Below are positions 36,859 to 46,011 of a DNA stretch of 58,530 nucleotides, piece after piece. A program made the position numbers and the translations under genes. Numbering within the stretch: the first letter of the stretch is position 1; each line of letters begins with the position of its first letter. This DNA comes from Cryobacterium sinapicolor (GTDB taxonomy: Bacteria > Actinomycetota > Actinomycetes > Actinomycetales > Microbacteriaceae), in NCBI RefSeq assembly GCF_004403465.1, contig NZ_SOGQ01000048.1:44986-103515 (forward strand), read 5' to 3'. The notes beneath the pieces were generated by a model that ran no database searches, was not told the DNA's origin, and worked only from the letters and a program-made list of their open reading frames with translations.

Positions 36859-37893
36859 TCATTCAGCTCGGCTGGTGTCCTGCCAGAGCCGGGCGAGCAC
36901 GACCGACGCCGGTTCGTCCCGTGCAGCGCGGAACCCGGTTCCGGCCCAGAGGGCAAGCCCGTCGGGGTCTCCGCGTCGACCCGCATCCGCCCGGAGGCCG
37001 CTCGTGAGGTGGTGCACCTGGGGATACGCCCGGGGCGCGGTGGTGTCGTGCTCGGCGATGAACGCGTTGCGCAGCCCCCGCGCCGGACGCCCGGAGAACG
37101 CGCGCGTGACCACGGTGCGATCGAAGTTCGGGTTGACGAGAGCGTCCTTGTGCGCCTGGTGAGCGCCGGACTCCTCGGTGCGGAGGAACGCCGTGCCCAG
37201 TTGCACGGCATGCGCTCCGGCCGCTAGGAGCGCCGCGATCCCGGCGCCGGAGCGGATGCCCCCGGCCGCGATGAGCGGAAGCTTCGACAGTTCCAGAATG
37301 GCGGAGATCAGGTCCGGCAGAGGAGTGGTCCCCGGTTCCTCGGCCGTCGTGAAGGTCGCCCGGTGTCCGCCTGCCTCCGGACCCTGCACGCAGAGCACGT
37401 CGACTCCGCGTTCCGCCGCGAGCACCGCCTCCCGAACCGAGGTGACGGTGGCGATCACGCATGAGTCGACGGCGTGAAGCCCGTCCACCGCCTCGGCCGG
37501 CGGCAACCCGAAGGTGAACGACACCACGGGGACCTGTTGCTCGATGAGAAGGGCCACCTTGCCGGAGAACCCGTCATCGTCCGCGTCCCGGGTCGGGGGC
37601 AATCCCACACCGTGATCCCGTGCTGTCGCCTCCAGTTCCTGGCGGTAGGCCTCGACTCCGGTCCGATCGGTGAGCGGTGGCGCGGGGACGAACACGTTTA
37701 CGCCGAATGGTCGTCGTGGACTCCGCTGCGCATCGGTGATCTGCCAGGCCAGCGCATCCGGGGTCTTGTACCCCGCGGCGAGGAAGCCGAGGCCGCCCTC
37801 CGCGCTGACGCTGCGCACGAGCTCTGGGGTGGATGCGCCACCGGCCATGGGCGCGGCGATGATCGGAACGCGAAGGTCTGTCAGGCTGAACAT
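36859..37893 (-). CDS. Nitronate monooxygenase (NMO/2-nitropropane dioxygenase family)
   Basis: 344-residue FMN TIM-barrel enzyme that oxidises alkyl nitronates such as propionate-3-nitronate. Family landmarks: P-I-I-A-A-P-M-A-G-G (10-19), G-V-N-V-F-V-P, V-S-F-T-F-G, C-V-Q-G-P-E-A-G-G-H-R (catalytic His region), A-A-G-G-I-R-S-G and A-V-Q-L-G-T-A-F FMN-phosphate loops. ATG at 37893 has GGGGAGAG upstream. Probably monocistronic; 65 bases separate it from the PucR gene upstream on the same strand. Confidence 0.92.
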   Translation of the reverse strand: MFSLTDLRVPIIAAPMAGGASTPELVRSVSAEGGLGFLAAGYKTPDALAWQITDAQRSPRRPFGVNVFVPAPPLTDRTGVEAYRQELEATARDHGVGLPPTRDADDDGFSGKVALLIEQQVPVVSFTFGLPPAEAVDGLHAVDSCVIATVTSVREAVLAAERGVDVLCVQGPEAGGHRATFTTAEEPGTTPLPDLISAILELSKLPLIAAGGIRSGAGIAALLAAGAHAVQLGTAFLRTEESGAHQAHKDALVNPNFDRTVVTRAFSGRPARGLRNAFIAEHDTTAPRAYPQVHHLTSGLRADAGRRGDPDGLALWAGTGFRAARDEPASVVLARLWQDTSRAE

Positions 37894-37958
37894 GGTCTCT
37901 CCCCAGTGTTTGGTGCGTGCTGCGCAGTGCGTATGGTGTGTCCGTGCTAGCAGTACGG

Positions 37959-39521
37959 CTAGCCCGCCGCCAGCAGCGCCGCCCAGAGGTCGGCGCGGGC
38001 GTGGAAGGCTCCCAGGTCGCGGCCGAGCAGCTGCTCGGCGTGGCTGATCCGGGCACGAACGGTGTGCCGGTGCACGCCGAGTTCCGTCGCGGCCGGGCCG
38101 AACTGGCCGTTGTGCTCGAGCCAGACCCGCAGGGTCGGGAGGAGGGCGGTGCCGTGCGAGGCATCGTGGTCCGAGAGCGGCTGGAGGGTGGCGCGGCCGA
38201 CTTCCGAGGCATCAGTTCGGGCCAGGAAGGCGAGCACCCCCTGTCGCGAGATGACCTCGAAGTCGACGATTCCGACCGCACCCTCGTGGGCGCGCTCGAG
38301 CGCCTGCCGTGCCTGGACCACCGCATGCGGCAGGGCGCCGTAGTCGCTCCGGTCGGAGACGCCCACGTGCAGGCCGAAGCCCACCAGTTCGGTGAGCAGC
38401 GGCTCGACGGCGGGGTCGACGACCAGCAGCATCTGGCGGCCGTCGCGGGCGAAGAAAAGGTGTCCGGGGCGCTCCTCGACCCGCAGTTCGAGCAGTTCGG
38501 CGAGGGCGTCCAGGCGCTCGGGCGGCGGGGAGAGTACGGCGACCCGCACCGGCTCGGCCGGAAGGGTGCCCCAGAGCTCCCGGGAGATTCTCTGCACCAG
38601 CGGCAGCTCGCCGCCGAGCAGCGCCTGCAGCAGCCCGGACCTCAGGTGCCCGCGGGCGCGATCCTGGGCGCTGTTCTGCTCGAGCGCGAGCCCGGCGAGG
38701 GCGACGACGCTGGTCACCACCTGTTGGCTGGCCTGGTCGAGTTCGGTGGCACCGCCGAGGGCCAGCACCCCGCGCAGTCGGCCCTGCCGCCCCAGCGTCT
38801 GCAGGGTCAGCGTCTCGCCGCCCTCGTCGAGGGTGGTGCCGGCCCGTTGCCCGCGACGGAGCAGGCGGCCGGCCTCCGCCTGCACCTGCGGCAGGGCCGG
38901 GGAGGCGTCGGCGCCGGAGAATGCGTCGCGGGGGAAGACCCGGTCGAGCGCGCCGCCCCCGTCGAAGAGCGCCACCCAGTGGCCTAGCTGCCGGGACAGC
39001 TCGCTGAGGATGTTGCTCAGGCCGTCGGGTCGCAGGGCCGCGTGCGAGATGGCGCGTTGGGCACCCTGAGCCCAGGTGTTGCGGGCGTAGCGCAACTCGG
39101 CGACCAGGTCGCCAGCCGCGCGGGCCACCGCGATGAAAGGTGTGTCGTAGGGCACCTCGACCAGCGTGAGCCCTTCGGCCAGGCAAGCCGCGACGAGGGC
39201 CTCCGGTGTGCCGGCGCGCACGACCTCGGTACCGAAGCCGAGACAGGCGATTCCGCGGGCCGTGAGCCGGCGAACATAGTCGCGGTAGTAGGCATCCGTC
39301 GCCGGGTCGGCGAACTGGGTGCCGGTGGTGAGCAGCACCTGGCTGGCAGAGAGGAAGGGCGTCGGGTCGGCCAGGTCGGAGCTGTGCACCCACTCCACGG
39401 GCTGGTCGAGCGCGTGGGCGGGTAGCTCCTGCTCGGAAGTGAGCAGCCGCAGCTGGAGCCCGGGCTGGGCCAGCAGACGGCGCAGGGTGGGCAGAGGCGG
39501 CGGTGCCGTAGACGGAGCCAT
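37959..39521 (-). CDS. PucR-family transcriptional regulator of the GABA/putrescine genes
   Basis: 520 residues: an N-terminal purine-catabolism (PucR) ligand domain (about 10-125), a central GAF/GGDEF-like region (about 260-400), and a C-terminal PucR helix-turn-helix, G-P-A-A-T-E-L-G-V-H-R-H-T-V-R-A-R at about 480-496. The start is set at the ATG at 39521 because the GTG at 39536 would lie inside the operator repeat. Divergent from gabT with 144 bases between; regulators of this type often control adjacent GABA or polyamine genes (for example GabR-like PucR of actinobacteria). The control assignment is inference. Confidence 0.82.
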   Translation of the reverse strand: MAPSTAPPPLPTLRRLLAQPGLQLRLLTSEQELPAHALDQPVEWVHSSDLADPTPFLSASQVLLTTGTQFADPATDAYYRDYVRRLTARGIACLGFGTEVVRAGTPEALVAACLAEGLTLVEVPYDTPFIAVARAAGDLVAELRYARNTWAQGAQRAISHAALRPDGLSNILSELSRQLGHWVALFDGGGALDRVFPRDAFSGADASPALPQVQAEAGRLLRRGQRAGTTLDEGGETLTLQTLGRQGRLRGVLALGGATELDQASQQVVTSVVALAGLALEQNSAQDRARGHLRSGLLQALLGGELPLVQRISRELWGTLPAEPVRVAVLSPPPERLDALAELLELRVEERPGHLFFARDGRQMLLVVDPAVEPLLTELVGFGLHVGVSDRSDYGALPHAVVQARQALERAHEGAVGIVDFEVISRQGVLAFLARTDASEVGRATLQPLSDHDASHGTALLPTLRVWLEHNGQFGPAATELGVHRHTVRARISHAEQLLGRDLGAFHARADLWAALLAAG

Positions 39522-39529
39522 GCGACGAG

Positions 39530-39574
39530 TGTACACGGTGGCGAAAGGTCACCAGGGAGTTGTACACGGTGGCG
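39530..39574. promoter_or_regulatory. Paired operator candidate between pucR-type gene and gabT
   Basis: TGTACACGGTGGCG occurs twice in the same orientation, at 39530-39543 and 39561-39574. The offset is 31 bp (about three helical turns), and each copy begins with the palindrome TGTACA. Placed in the divergent regulatory interval, next to the regulator start. Best candidate for the PucR-type regulator's binding sites. Confidence 0.65.
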
Positions 39575-39665
39575 GATGCCGTGGGTGGTCGCCCTGCGTA
39601 ACCTTCTGGAATTGGCATTGCCGCCGGCCCCTCGCCGATGCGACAGCCAGAGAACTGGAGCAGCC

Positions 39666-41027
39666 ATGACCCTCGTAGACGCCCTTTCCGTGATCCCGGT
39701 CGGTGGACCGTCCCTTCCCCAGGAACGACGCCTGGTCACCGCCATCCCCGGCCCGAAGTCCCAGGAGCTCAGCCGTCGTAAGAGCGAGGCCGTCTCCGCC
39801 GGCGTCGGCGTCACCCTGCCTGCCTACATCGTCGCGGCCGGCGGCGGCGTGCTCGTGGACGTCGACGGCAACTCGCTGATCGACCTCGGCAGCGGTATCG
39901 CCGTGACCGGCATCGGCAACAGCGCCCCCGAGGTCGTGGCCGCCGTGGCGGCGCAGCTCGCCCAGTTCACGCACACCTGCTTCACCGTCACGCCCTACGA
40001 CTCCTACATCGAGGTGGCTGAGACGCTCAACCGGATCACTCCGGGCGACCACGCGAAGCGCAGCGCCCTGTTCAACTCCGGCGCCGAGGCCGTGGAGAAC
40101 GCCGTCAAGATCGCCCGCCACTACACCGGCAAGCAGGCCGTCGTCGCGTTCGACCACGCCTATCACGGCCGCACCACCCTGACCATGGGTTTGACCGCGA
40201 AGAACCTCCCCTACAAGAACGGCTTCGGCCCGTTCGCCGCGGAGATCTACCGCGCACCGACGTCGTACCCCTACCGCGACGCCGGCCTCGACGGTGTCGG
40301 GGCCGCGAAGCGGGCCATCGCCCAGATCGAGAAGCAGATCGGTGCCGACAACCTGGCCGCGCTGATCATCGAGCCTATCCAGGGTGAGGGCGGCTTCATC
40401 GTGCCCGCGCCCGGCTTTCTGCCCACCCTGGTGGACTGGTGCCGCGCCAACCGGGTCGTATTCATTGCCGACGAGGTGCAGACCGGCTTCGCCCGGACCG
40501 GCGATTTGTTCGCCAGCAACCATGAGGGCATCGTGCCCGACATCATGGTGCTGGCCAAGGGCATCGCCGGCGGACTGCCGCTGTCCGCCGTCACCGGCCG
40601 CGCTGAGATCATGGACGCACCTCAGGTCGGCGGCATCGGCGGCACCTACGGCGGGAACCCGCTCGCCTGCGCCGCGGCCCTGGCCACCATGCACAGCTAT
40701 GAGACCGAGAATCTGGCCCTGCGCGCCCGCGAAATCGGCGCCATCCTGACCGGCCGGCTGAACGCCATCCGAACCGTCGACAAGCGCGTGGGGGATGTGC
40801 GCGGCCGCGGCGCCATGATCGCCATCGAAATGGTCGACCCGGTGACCGGCGACCCGGATGCCGCCCTCACCGGCCGCGTCGTGGCGGCCGCCCACGCGCA
40901 GGGCGTCGTGCTGCTCACCTGCGGCACCTACGGCAACGTGATCCGCTTCCTGCCGCCGCTGAGCATCCCCGACGACCTCCTCGTCGAGGGTCTGCAGGTG
41001 CTGGGGAGCGTACTCGCCGCCGCCTGA
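39666..41027 (+). CDS. gabT: 4-aminobutyrate transaminase
   Basis: 453-residue class-III PLP aminotransferase converting GABA and 2-oxoglutarate to succinic semialdehyde and glutamate. Landmarks: F-N-S-G-A-E-A-V-E-N-A-V-K-I-A-R (PLP phosphate/helix), D-H-A-Y-H-G-R-T, A-D-E-V-Q-T-G-F-A-R-T-G and the Schiff-base lysine in M-V-L-A-K-G-I-A-G-G-L-P. The ATG at 39666 has GGAG six bases upstream; an earlier in-frame ATG at 39576 overlaps the operator region. First gene of gabT-gabD-amine oxidase. Confidence 0.95.
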   Translation: MTLVDALSVIPVGGPSLPQERRLVTAIPGPKSQELSRRKSEAVSAGVGVTLPAYIVAAGGGVLVDVDGNSLIDLGSGIAVTGIGNSAPEVVAAVAAQLAQFTHTCFTVTPYDSYIEVAETLNRITPGDHAKRSALFNSGAEAVENAVKIARHYTGKQAVVAFDHAYHGRTTLTMGLTAKNLPYKNGFGPFAAEIYRAPTSYPYRDAGLDGVGAAKRAIAQIEKQIGADNLAALIIEPIQGEGGFIVPAPGFLPTLVDWCRANRVVFIADEVQTGFARTGDLFASNHEGIVPDIMVLAKGIAGGLPLSAVTGRAEIMDAPQVGGIGGTYGGNPLACAAALATMHSYETENLALRAREIGAILTGRLNAIRTVDKRVGDVRGRGAMIAIEMVDPVTGDPDAALTGRVVAAAHAQGVVLLTCGTYGNVIRFLPPLSIPDDLLVEGLQVLGSVLAAA

Positions 41028-41160
41028 AACCGGTCCCGGCGGTCTGCTGCCCGCGCTCGACGGGGGTACAGGGCGATCAGTCATACTGGGGGAACGCCGC
41101 GGCGAAGGGTGGCGGAAACGCACCTGCTGCACCGCTACCCCTGATCACACCCCATTCGCA

Positions 41161-41188
41161 TCACCCGCATCGCATCACCCGCATCGCA
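41161..41188. repeat. 2 x 14-bp direct repeat upstream of gabD
   Basis: TCACCCGCATCGCA is repeated back to back in the 178-bp gabT-gabD interval, ending 17 bases before the gabD start. The preceding bases (CCCATTCGCA) look like a decayed third copy. Possible leader repeat; no function evident. Confidence 0.7.
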
Positions 41189-41205
41189 TCGGAAAGAGAC
41201 TCATC

Positions 41206-42666
41206 GTGTCCACTCGTGAAACCGAACTGCTCGCCCGCGTCCCGGACGGCCTCTACATCAACGGCACCTGGCAGCAGGGCGGCGGCGCCGCCATCGAGGT
41301 CACCGATCCGGCGACCGGTGCCGTGCTCAAACGGATCGCGAACGCGGATGCCGCTGATGGCATCCGTGCCCTCGACGCGGCCGTCGAGGCGGCCGAGTCC
41401 TGGGCGGCGACCGCGCCGCGTGCGCGGGCGGAGATTCTGCGCCGGGCCTTCGACCTGCTGCAGGAGCGCCGTGACGACTTCGCCCTGCTGATGACCATGG
41501 AGATGGGCAAGCCTCTCGCCGAGGCCAATGGTGAGGTCACCTACGGCGGTGAGTTCCTGCGCTGGTTCAGCGAGGAGGCCGTGCGCGTCGGCGGCCGCTA
41601 CGGGTTGAACCCGGAGGGCACCGGCACGATGGTCGTCTCCCAGCACCCGGTCGGCCCGTGCCTGCTGATCACCCCGTGGAACTTCCCGCTGGCCATGGCC
41701 ACTCGCAAGATCGCCCCCGCGCTCGCCGCCGGTTGCACGGTCGTCGTGAAGCCCGCCGAACTGACCCCCCTGACCACCCTCTTCTTCGTGCAGCTGCTCG
41801 AAGACGCGGGGGTGCCGGCCGGCGTCGTCAACGTGATCACCACGTCGACGTCCTCCGCCGTGGCCGGGCCGATCATCGCCGACCCGCGTCTGCGCAAACT
41901 CAGCTTCACCGGTTCGACCCCGGTCGGCCGCAAGCTCATCCAGCAGGCCTCCGAGGGTGTGCTGCGCACCTCGATGGAGCTCGGCGGCAACGCTCCATTC
42001 GTCGTCTTCGAAGACGCCGACCTGGACAAGGCCGTCGAGGGTGCGATGCTCGCCAAGTTCCGCAACATCGGTCAGGCCTGCACCGCGGCGAACCGCTTCA
42101 TCGTGCACGAGGCCGTCGCCGCCGAATTCGCTCGGCGCCTCACCGAGCGAGTCGGCGCGCTGAAGATCGGCCGTGGCACCGAGACCGGCGTCACCATCGG
42201 CCCGCTCGTGAGCGAGAGTGCCGTCGCCGGCACCGACGCCCTCGTGCAGGACGCACTGGCCCTGGGCGCCACCCTGCTCGCCGGCGGCAAGCGCCCCGAA
42301 GGCCCCGGCTCCTTCTACGAGCCGACCGTGCTGACCAATGTGGCCCCGGCCAGCGCCATCCTGACCGAGGAGATCTTCGGCCCGGTCGTCGGCATCGTCA
42401 CCTTCGCCGACGAGGCCGAGGGTGTGCGCCTGGCCAATTCCACCGAGTACGGCCTGATCAGCTACGTCTTCACCCAGGACCTCGCCCGCGGGCAGCGGAT
42501 GATCGCCAAGCTTGAAACCGGAATGATGGGCCTGAACACGGGCCTGGTCTCCAATGCAGCGGCACCGTTCGGCGGGGTCAAGCAGTCCGGTCTGGGCCGC
42601 GAGGGCGGGCTGGAGGGCATCCAGGAGTACCTGTCCACCAAGTACACCCTCATCCCGGTCTCCTGA
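41206..42666 (+). CDS. gabD: Succinate-semialdehyde dehydrogenase (NADP+)
   Basis: 486-residue aldehyde dehydrogenase oxidising succinic semialdehyde to succinate. Catalytic glutamate in T-S-M-E-L-G-G-N-A-P-F and cysteine in G-Q-A-C-T-A-A-N-R-F, the N-F-P-L proton-relay Asn, and E-E-I-F-G-P-V are all present, with S-F-T-G-S-T-P-V-G for cofactor binding. Starts at the GTG at 41206. Together with gabT it completes the GABA shunt to the TCA cycle. It might also oxidise 4-aminobutanal made by the next gene. Confidence 0.94.
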   Translation: MSTRETELLARVPDGLYINGTWQQGGGAAIEVTDPATGAVLKRIANADAADGIRALDAAVEAAESWAATAPRARAEILRRAFDLLQERRDDFALLMTMEMGKPLAEANGEVTYGGEFLRWFSEEAVRVGGRYGLNPEGTGTMVVSQHPVGPCLLITPWNFPLAMATRKIAPALAAGCTVVVKPAELTPLTTLFFVQLLEDAGVPAGVVNVITTSTSSAVAGPIIADPRLRKLSFTGSTPVGRKLIQQASEGVLRTSMELGGNAPFVVFEDADLDKAVEGAMLAKFRNIGQACTAANRFIVHEAVAAEFARRLTERVGALKIGRGTETGVTIGPLVSESAVAGTDALVQDALALGATLLAGGKRPEGPGSFYEPTVLTNVAPASAILTEEIFGPVVGIVTFADEAEGVRLANSTEYGLISYVFTQDLARGQRMIAKLETGMMGLNTGLVSNAAAPFGGVKQSGLGREGGLEGIQEYLSTKYTLIPVS

Positions 42667-42738
42667 CCGGTCGCGTCACCCGCGTCACCTGCACAATCAT
42701 TTCCCTCTCCCCACTTGAAGAACGCACTGGAGCACTCC

Positions 42739-44097
42739 GTGAGCATCATCGAACGTGACATCGTCATCATTGGCGCCGGCGCAACGGGCCTGACCGCCGC
42801 GACCGAGCTGCGGAAGGCCGGCCTGACCGTGGCCGTCCTCGAAGCGCGCGACAGGGTCGGCGGCCGGCTCCACACCGACGACATCGAGGGCGCCATGCTC
42901 GAGATCGGCGGCCAATGGGTCTCGCCCGACCAGGACGCGCTCAAGGAGACCATCGCCGAGCTGGGCCTCGAGACCTTCGCGCGGTACCGCGAGGGCGAAA
43001 GCGTCTACATCAACGCGTCGGGGGAGCGCACCCGGTTCGAGGGGGAGATCTTCCCCGTCTCGGCCGACACCGAGCGCGAGATGGTCGCCCTGATCGGCAC
43101 CCTTGACGAACTCGTGGCCCAGATGGACCCCGACCGCCCGTGGGCGCACCCGCGCGCCGTCGAACTCGACCAGATCTCCTTCCGCCGCTGGCTGGAGCAG
43201 GAGACCGACGACCAGGAAGCCCGCGACAACATCAGCCTGTTCATCGCGGGTGCCATGCTGACCAAGCCGGCCCACGCCTTCTCCACCCTGCAAGCGCTGC
43301 TGATGGCGGCCAGCGCCGGCAGCTTCAGCAACCTCGTCGACGCCGACTTCATCCTCGACGAGCGGGTCGTGGGCGGCCTGCAGCGGGTGCCGATCCTGCT
43401 GGCCGAGAACCTCGGCGGCGACGTCTTCCTCGGCCAGGCCGCGCGCACCGTTCGTTGGCGCGACGCCGGGGTGACCGTGCTCACCGACGACCTCGAGGTG
43501 CGCGCGCGCCGCGTGATCGTGGCCGTGCCACCCGTGCTCTACACTCGGATCTCGTTCGACCCGCCGCTGCCGCGCCGCCAGCAGATGATGCACCAGCACC
43601 TGTCGATGGGCTTCGTGATCAAGGTGCACGCGGTCTACGAGACCCCGTTCTGGCGGGAGGACGGCCTCTCCGGCACGGCCTTCAGCCCCTACGAGCTCTC
43701 CCACGAGGCCTACGACAACACCAACTTCGGCGACCCGCGCGGTACCCTGGTCGGTTTCGTCTCCGATGAGGCCGCCGACGGCGTGTTTACCGTGTCGGCC
43801 GAGGAACGAAAGCAGCGCATCCTCACCTCGCTCTCGCACTACTTCGGTGAGAAGGCGCTGACGCCGGTCGTCTACTACGAGAGCGACTGGGGCACCGAGG
43901 AGTGGACCCGCGGCGCCTACGCGGCCAGCTTCGACCTGGGTGGACTCGCCCGTTTCGGCGCGGATCTGCGCACCCCGGTCGGCCCGATCTTCTTCTCCTG
44001 CAGCGACCTCGCCGGAAAGGGCTACCAGCACGTCGACGGTGCCATTCGAATGGGACGCCAGTCGGCCGCGGAGATCGTCGCCGAGCTCGACAGGTAG
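42739..44097 (+). CDS. Flavin amine oxidase (putrescine oxidase-like)
   Basis: 452-residue FAD-dependent monoamine oxidase family member. Dinucleotide motif I-V-I-I-G-A-G-A-T-G-L (about 8-18), E-A-R-D-R-V-G-G-R, I-G-G-Q-W-V-S-P-D, and the terminal FAD loop G-Y-Q-H-V-D-G-A-I are intact. Putrescine oxidases of Rhodococcus/Micrococcus have this size and layout; neighbouring gabT and gabD support oxidation of putrescine (giving 4-aminobutanal, H2O2 and NH3). GTG at 42739 has GGAG seven bases upstream; a TTG at 42715 is the alternative. Amine specificity inferred from context. Confidence 0.85.
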   Translation: MSIIERDIVIIGAGATGLTAATELRKAGLTVAVLEARDRVGGRLHTDDIEGAMLEIGGQWVSPDQDALKETIAELGLETFARYREGESVYINASGERTRFEGEIFPVSADTEREMVALIGTLDELVAQMDPDRPWAHPRAVELDQISFRRWLEQETDDQEARDNISLFIAGAMLTKPAHAFSTLQALLMAASAGSFSNLVDADFILDERVVGGLQRVPILLAENLGGDVFLGQAARTVRWRDAGVTVLTDDLEVRARRVIVAVPPVLYTRISFDPPLPRRQQMMHQHLSMGFVIKVHAVYETPFWREDGLSGTAFSPYELSHEAYDNTNFGDPRGTLVGFVSDEAADGVFTVSAEERKQRILTSLSHYFGEKALTPVVYYESDWGTEEWTRGAYAASFDLGGLARFGADLRTPVGPIFFSCSDLAGKGYQHVDGAIRMGRQSAAEIVAELDR

Positions 44098-44165
44098 GGC
44101 CGGCGCGGCGGCATCCGTCCGGTCAGGGTGCGCCGGGAGCGAGCAACGGGACCGGTTCGGTGCCG

Positions 44166-44618
44166 CTAGTGGTCGAAGGTGTTGATCATGGCGTACGCCG
44201 CGCGCTCGAGGTAGTCCCAGAGCTGGTCGCGCTGCAGCGGGGGCAGGCCGGCCTTGTCGACGGCGACGCGCATGTGGTTCAGCCAGCGGTCGCGGGCGTC
44301 CGGGTTCACCGTGAACGGCTGGTGTCGCTGGCGCAACCGCGGGTGGCCGCGCTGATCGCTGTAGGTGGTCGGACCGCCCCAGAACTGCTCGAGGAACATG
44401 GTCAGGCGCTCGGCGGCGGGGCCCAGGTCGTCCTCGGGGTACATCGGCTTCAGCACCGGGTCGGTGGCGACGCCGCGGTAGAACTCGTTCACGAGTTTCT
44501 CGAAGAACGGCCTCCCGCCGACCTGCTCGTAAAAGGTGGCGCCGATGGCGGTGCCGTTCTCGCCGTCGCGCAGGTGAACCGCGCCGGGCGTGGCCGGCGT
44601 GGGGGTGTCATTCGTCAT
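44166..44618 (-). CDS. Group-II truncated haemoglobin (GlbO-like)
   Basis: 150-residue 2-on-2 globin. Recognisable parts: F-Y-E-Q-V-G-G-R-P-F-F-E-K-L-V-x-x-F-Y at helix A/B (Tyr near CD1/B10), P-M-Y-P-E-D-D-L-G-P-A, F-L-E-Q-F-W-G-G-P-T-T-Y-S, and the proximal histidine in R-G-H-P-R-L-R-x-R-H-x-P-F. Trp at G8 (R-W-L-N-H-M) fits group II. Probably O2/NO/peroxide handling. Its first 11 bases overlap the 3' end of mscS, so the two are co-transcribed. Convergent with the amine oxidase, an H2O2-producing enzyme. Confidence 0.92.
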   Translation of the reverse strand: MTNDTPTPATPGAVHLRDGENGTAIGATFYEQVGGRPFFEKLVNEFYRGVATDPVLKPMYPEDDLGPAAERLTMFLEQFWGGPTTYSDQRGHPRLRQRHQPFTVNPDARDRWLNHMRVAVDKAGLPPLQRDQLWDYLERAAYAMINTFDH

Positions 44619-45900
44619 CGTGGGTCTCCGGATCTGGGGCCGTGTGCGTGGGCGCCTCGGTCTGGGGCGTCGGAGCCTTGGGCGCCTCGGTCTTGGGGGT
44701 CGGGGTCTTGGCTGACGGGGCTTTGGCTGCCGGGGCCGGGGGCGTCACCGGTGCCGGAGGCGCCACCGGGTCGCTGTCGGTGACCGCCGCCGTCACCGCT
44801 CGGGTCTGCGCGGCGTGGGGAAGGGCGATCCCGGCGTTCTTGGGGCGGCGGGGAGCGCGGGGAGCCTTGTTCTTGCGCACCGGGATGGGGGCGGTGAACG
44901 GGCCTGTGGTGAGGTCGGGCATGGCCGCGGCTGCCTCCGCGGCCGCGTCGGGCGTTCCCTCGGAGCCGGGCTCGGAGGCAGCGGTGACCGCGCCATCCGT
45001 GCCGGCCATGACGACGCTGTTGAGCGGGGTCAGGCCGATGCCGAGGCCGTCGAGGGCCTTCTTGAGGTGCAGGCGCAGGTCGCGGGCGAAGTCCCACTGG
45101 GCGGCCACCCGGGTCTTCACCACCAGGCGCACGACGAGGGCCTCGGCGGAGATCGACTCGAGCCCCCAGATCTCCGGCTTCTCCAGAATCACGGACCGCC
45201 ACTTGCGGCTGGAGGCCAGTGCCTTCGCGACGCGCAGCAGCTCGTTCTGCACGGCCTCCACGTCGGAGGCGTAGGGGATGGCCAGGTCGATGATCACGCG
45301 CGCCCAGCCCTGAGACATGTTGCCCACGCGCAGGATCTCGCCGTTGCGCACGAACCACAGGGTGCCGTTGATGTCGCGCACCTGGGTCACCCGGATGCCG
45401 ACGTTCTCGACGACACCGGAGGCGAAGCCGACATCGACGACATCGCCCACGCCGATCTGGTCCTCGACCACCATGAACAGCCCGTTCAGGATGTCCTTGA
45501 CGATGTTCTGCGCGCCGAAACCGAGGCCGGCGCCGAGTGCGGCGGTGAGGAGGGCGAAGGACCCGAGGATGTCCGTGTTGATGATGTTGACGATCAGCAG
45601 GATCGTCACGATCAGCAGTGTCACGTTGAGGATGTTCGAGAGCACCGAACCGAGTGTGCGGGTGCGCTGCACCACGCGCACGGCGGCCAGCGGCGAGACG
45701 CTCAGCGCCTGCGTGTCCTCGACGTTCTGGTTCTTCTTCACCCCCGTGACGATCTGTTGCACGACACGGTCGATCACGAAGCGTAACACCCACCGGATCA
45801 CCAGCGCTCCCACGATGATGACCACGAGATTGATGGCCTTGAGCCACAGGATGATGGAGAAGAAGTTGGTCAGTTCAAGCCAGATTGCGTCAAAGTCCAT
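44608..45900 (-). CDS. Small-conductance mechanosensitive channel (MscS family)
   Basis: 430-residue membrane channel. Helices at about 16-40, 85-110 and 115-140 (the last with the Gly/Ala-rich pore pattern A-L-L-T-A-A-L-G-A-G-L-G-F-G-A-Q), followed by the MscS beta-domain (G-D-V-V-D-V-G; V-R-N-G-E-I-L-R-V-G-N) and the alpha/beta vestibule to about 300. A disordered Ala/Pro/Thr-rich C-terminal tail of about 120 residues is unusual in length. It contains T-E-A-P-K-A-P-T-P type repeats and a basic patch (R-K-N-K-A-P-R-A-P-R-R-P). Releases solutes under hypo-osmotic shock. Confidence 0.92.
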   Translation of the reverse strand: MDFDAIWLELTNFFSIILWLKAINLVVIIVGALVIRWVLRFVIDRVVQQIVTGVKKNQNVEDTQALSVSPLAAVRVVQRTRTLGSVLSNILNVTLLIVTILLIVNIINTDILGSFALLTAALGAGLGFGAQNIVKDILNGLFMVVEDQIGVGDVVDVGFASGVVENVGIRVTQVRDINGTLWFVRNGEILRVGNMSQGWARVIIDLAIPYASDVEAVQNELLRVAKALASSRKWRSVILEKPEIWGLESISAEALVVRLVVKTRVAAQWDFARDLRLHLKKALDGLGIGLTPLNSVVMAGTDGAVTAASEPGSEGTPDAAAEAAAAMPDLTTGPFTAPIPVRKNKAPRAPRRPKNAGIALPHAAQTRAVTAAVTDSDPVAPPAPVTPPAPAAKAPSAKTPTPKTEAPKAPTPQTEAPTHTAPDPETHDDE

Positions 45901-45940
45901 AACAAGGCGAGTCTACAGAGCCGCGTGCTGTTCAACTGCT

Positions 45941-45974
45941 GAGGGCCCTGCCGCAGTGGTGCGGCAGGGCCCTC
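45941..45974. terminator. Strong hairpin terminator of pepN
   Basis: GAGGGCCCTGCCGCA (45941-45955) and its exact complement (45960-45974) form a 15-bp perfect stem with a 4-base loop. Lies 38 bases beyond the pepN stop and ahead of the co-directional mscS gene. Confidence 0.8.
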
Positions 45975-46011
45975 GAGCGTTCGGGCAGGGACGGCGGATG
46001 CCGCGGCGCGA

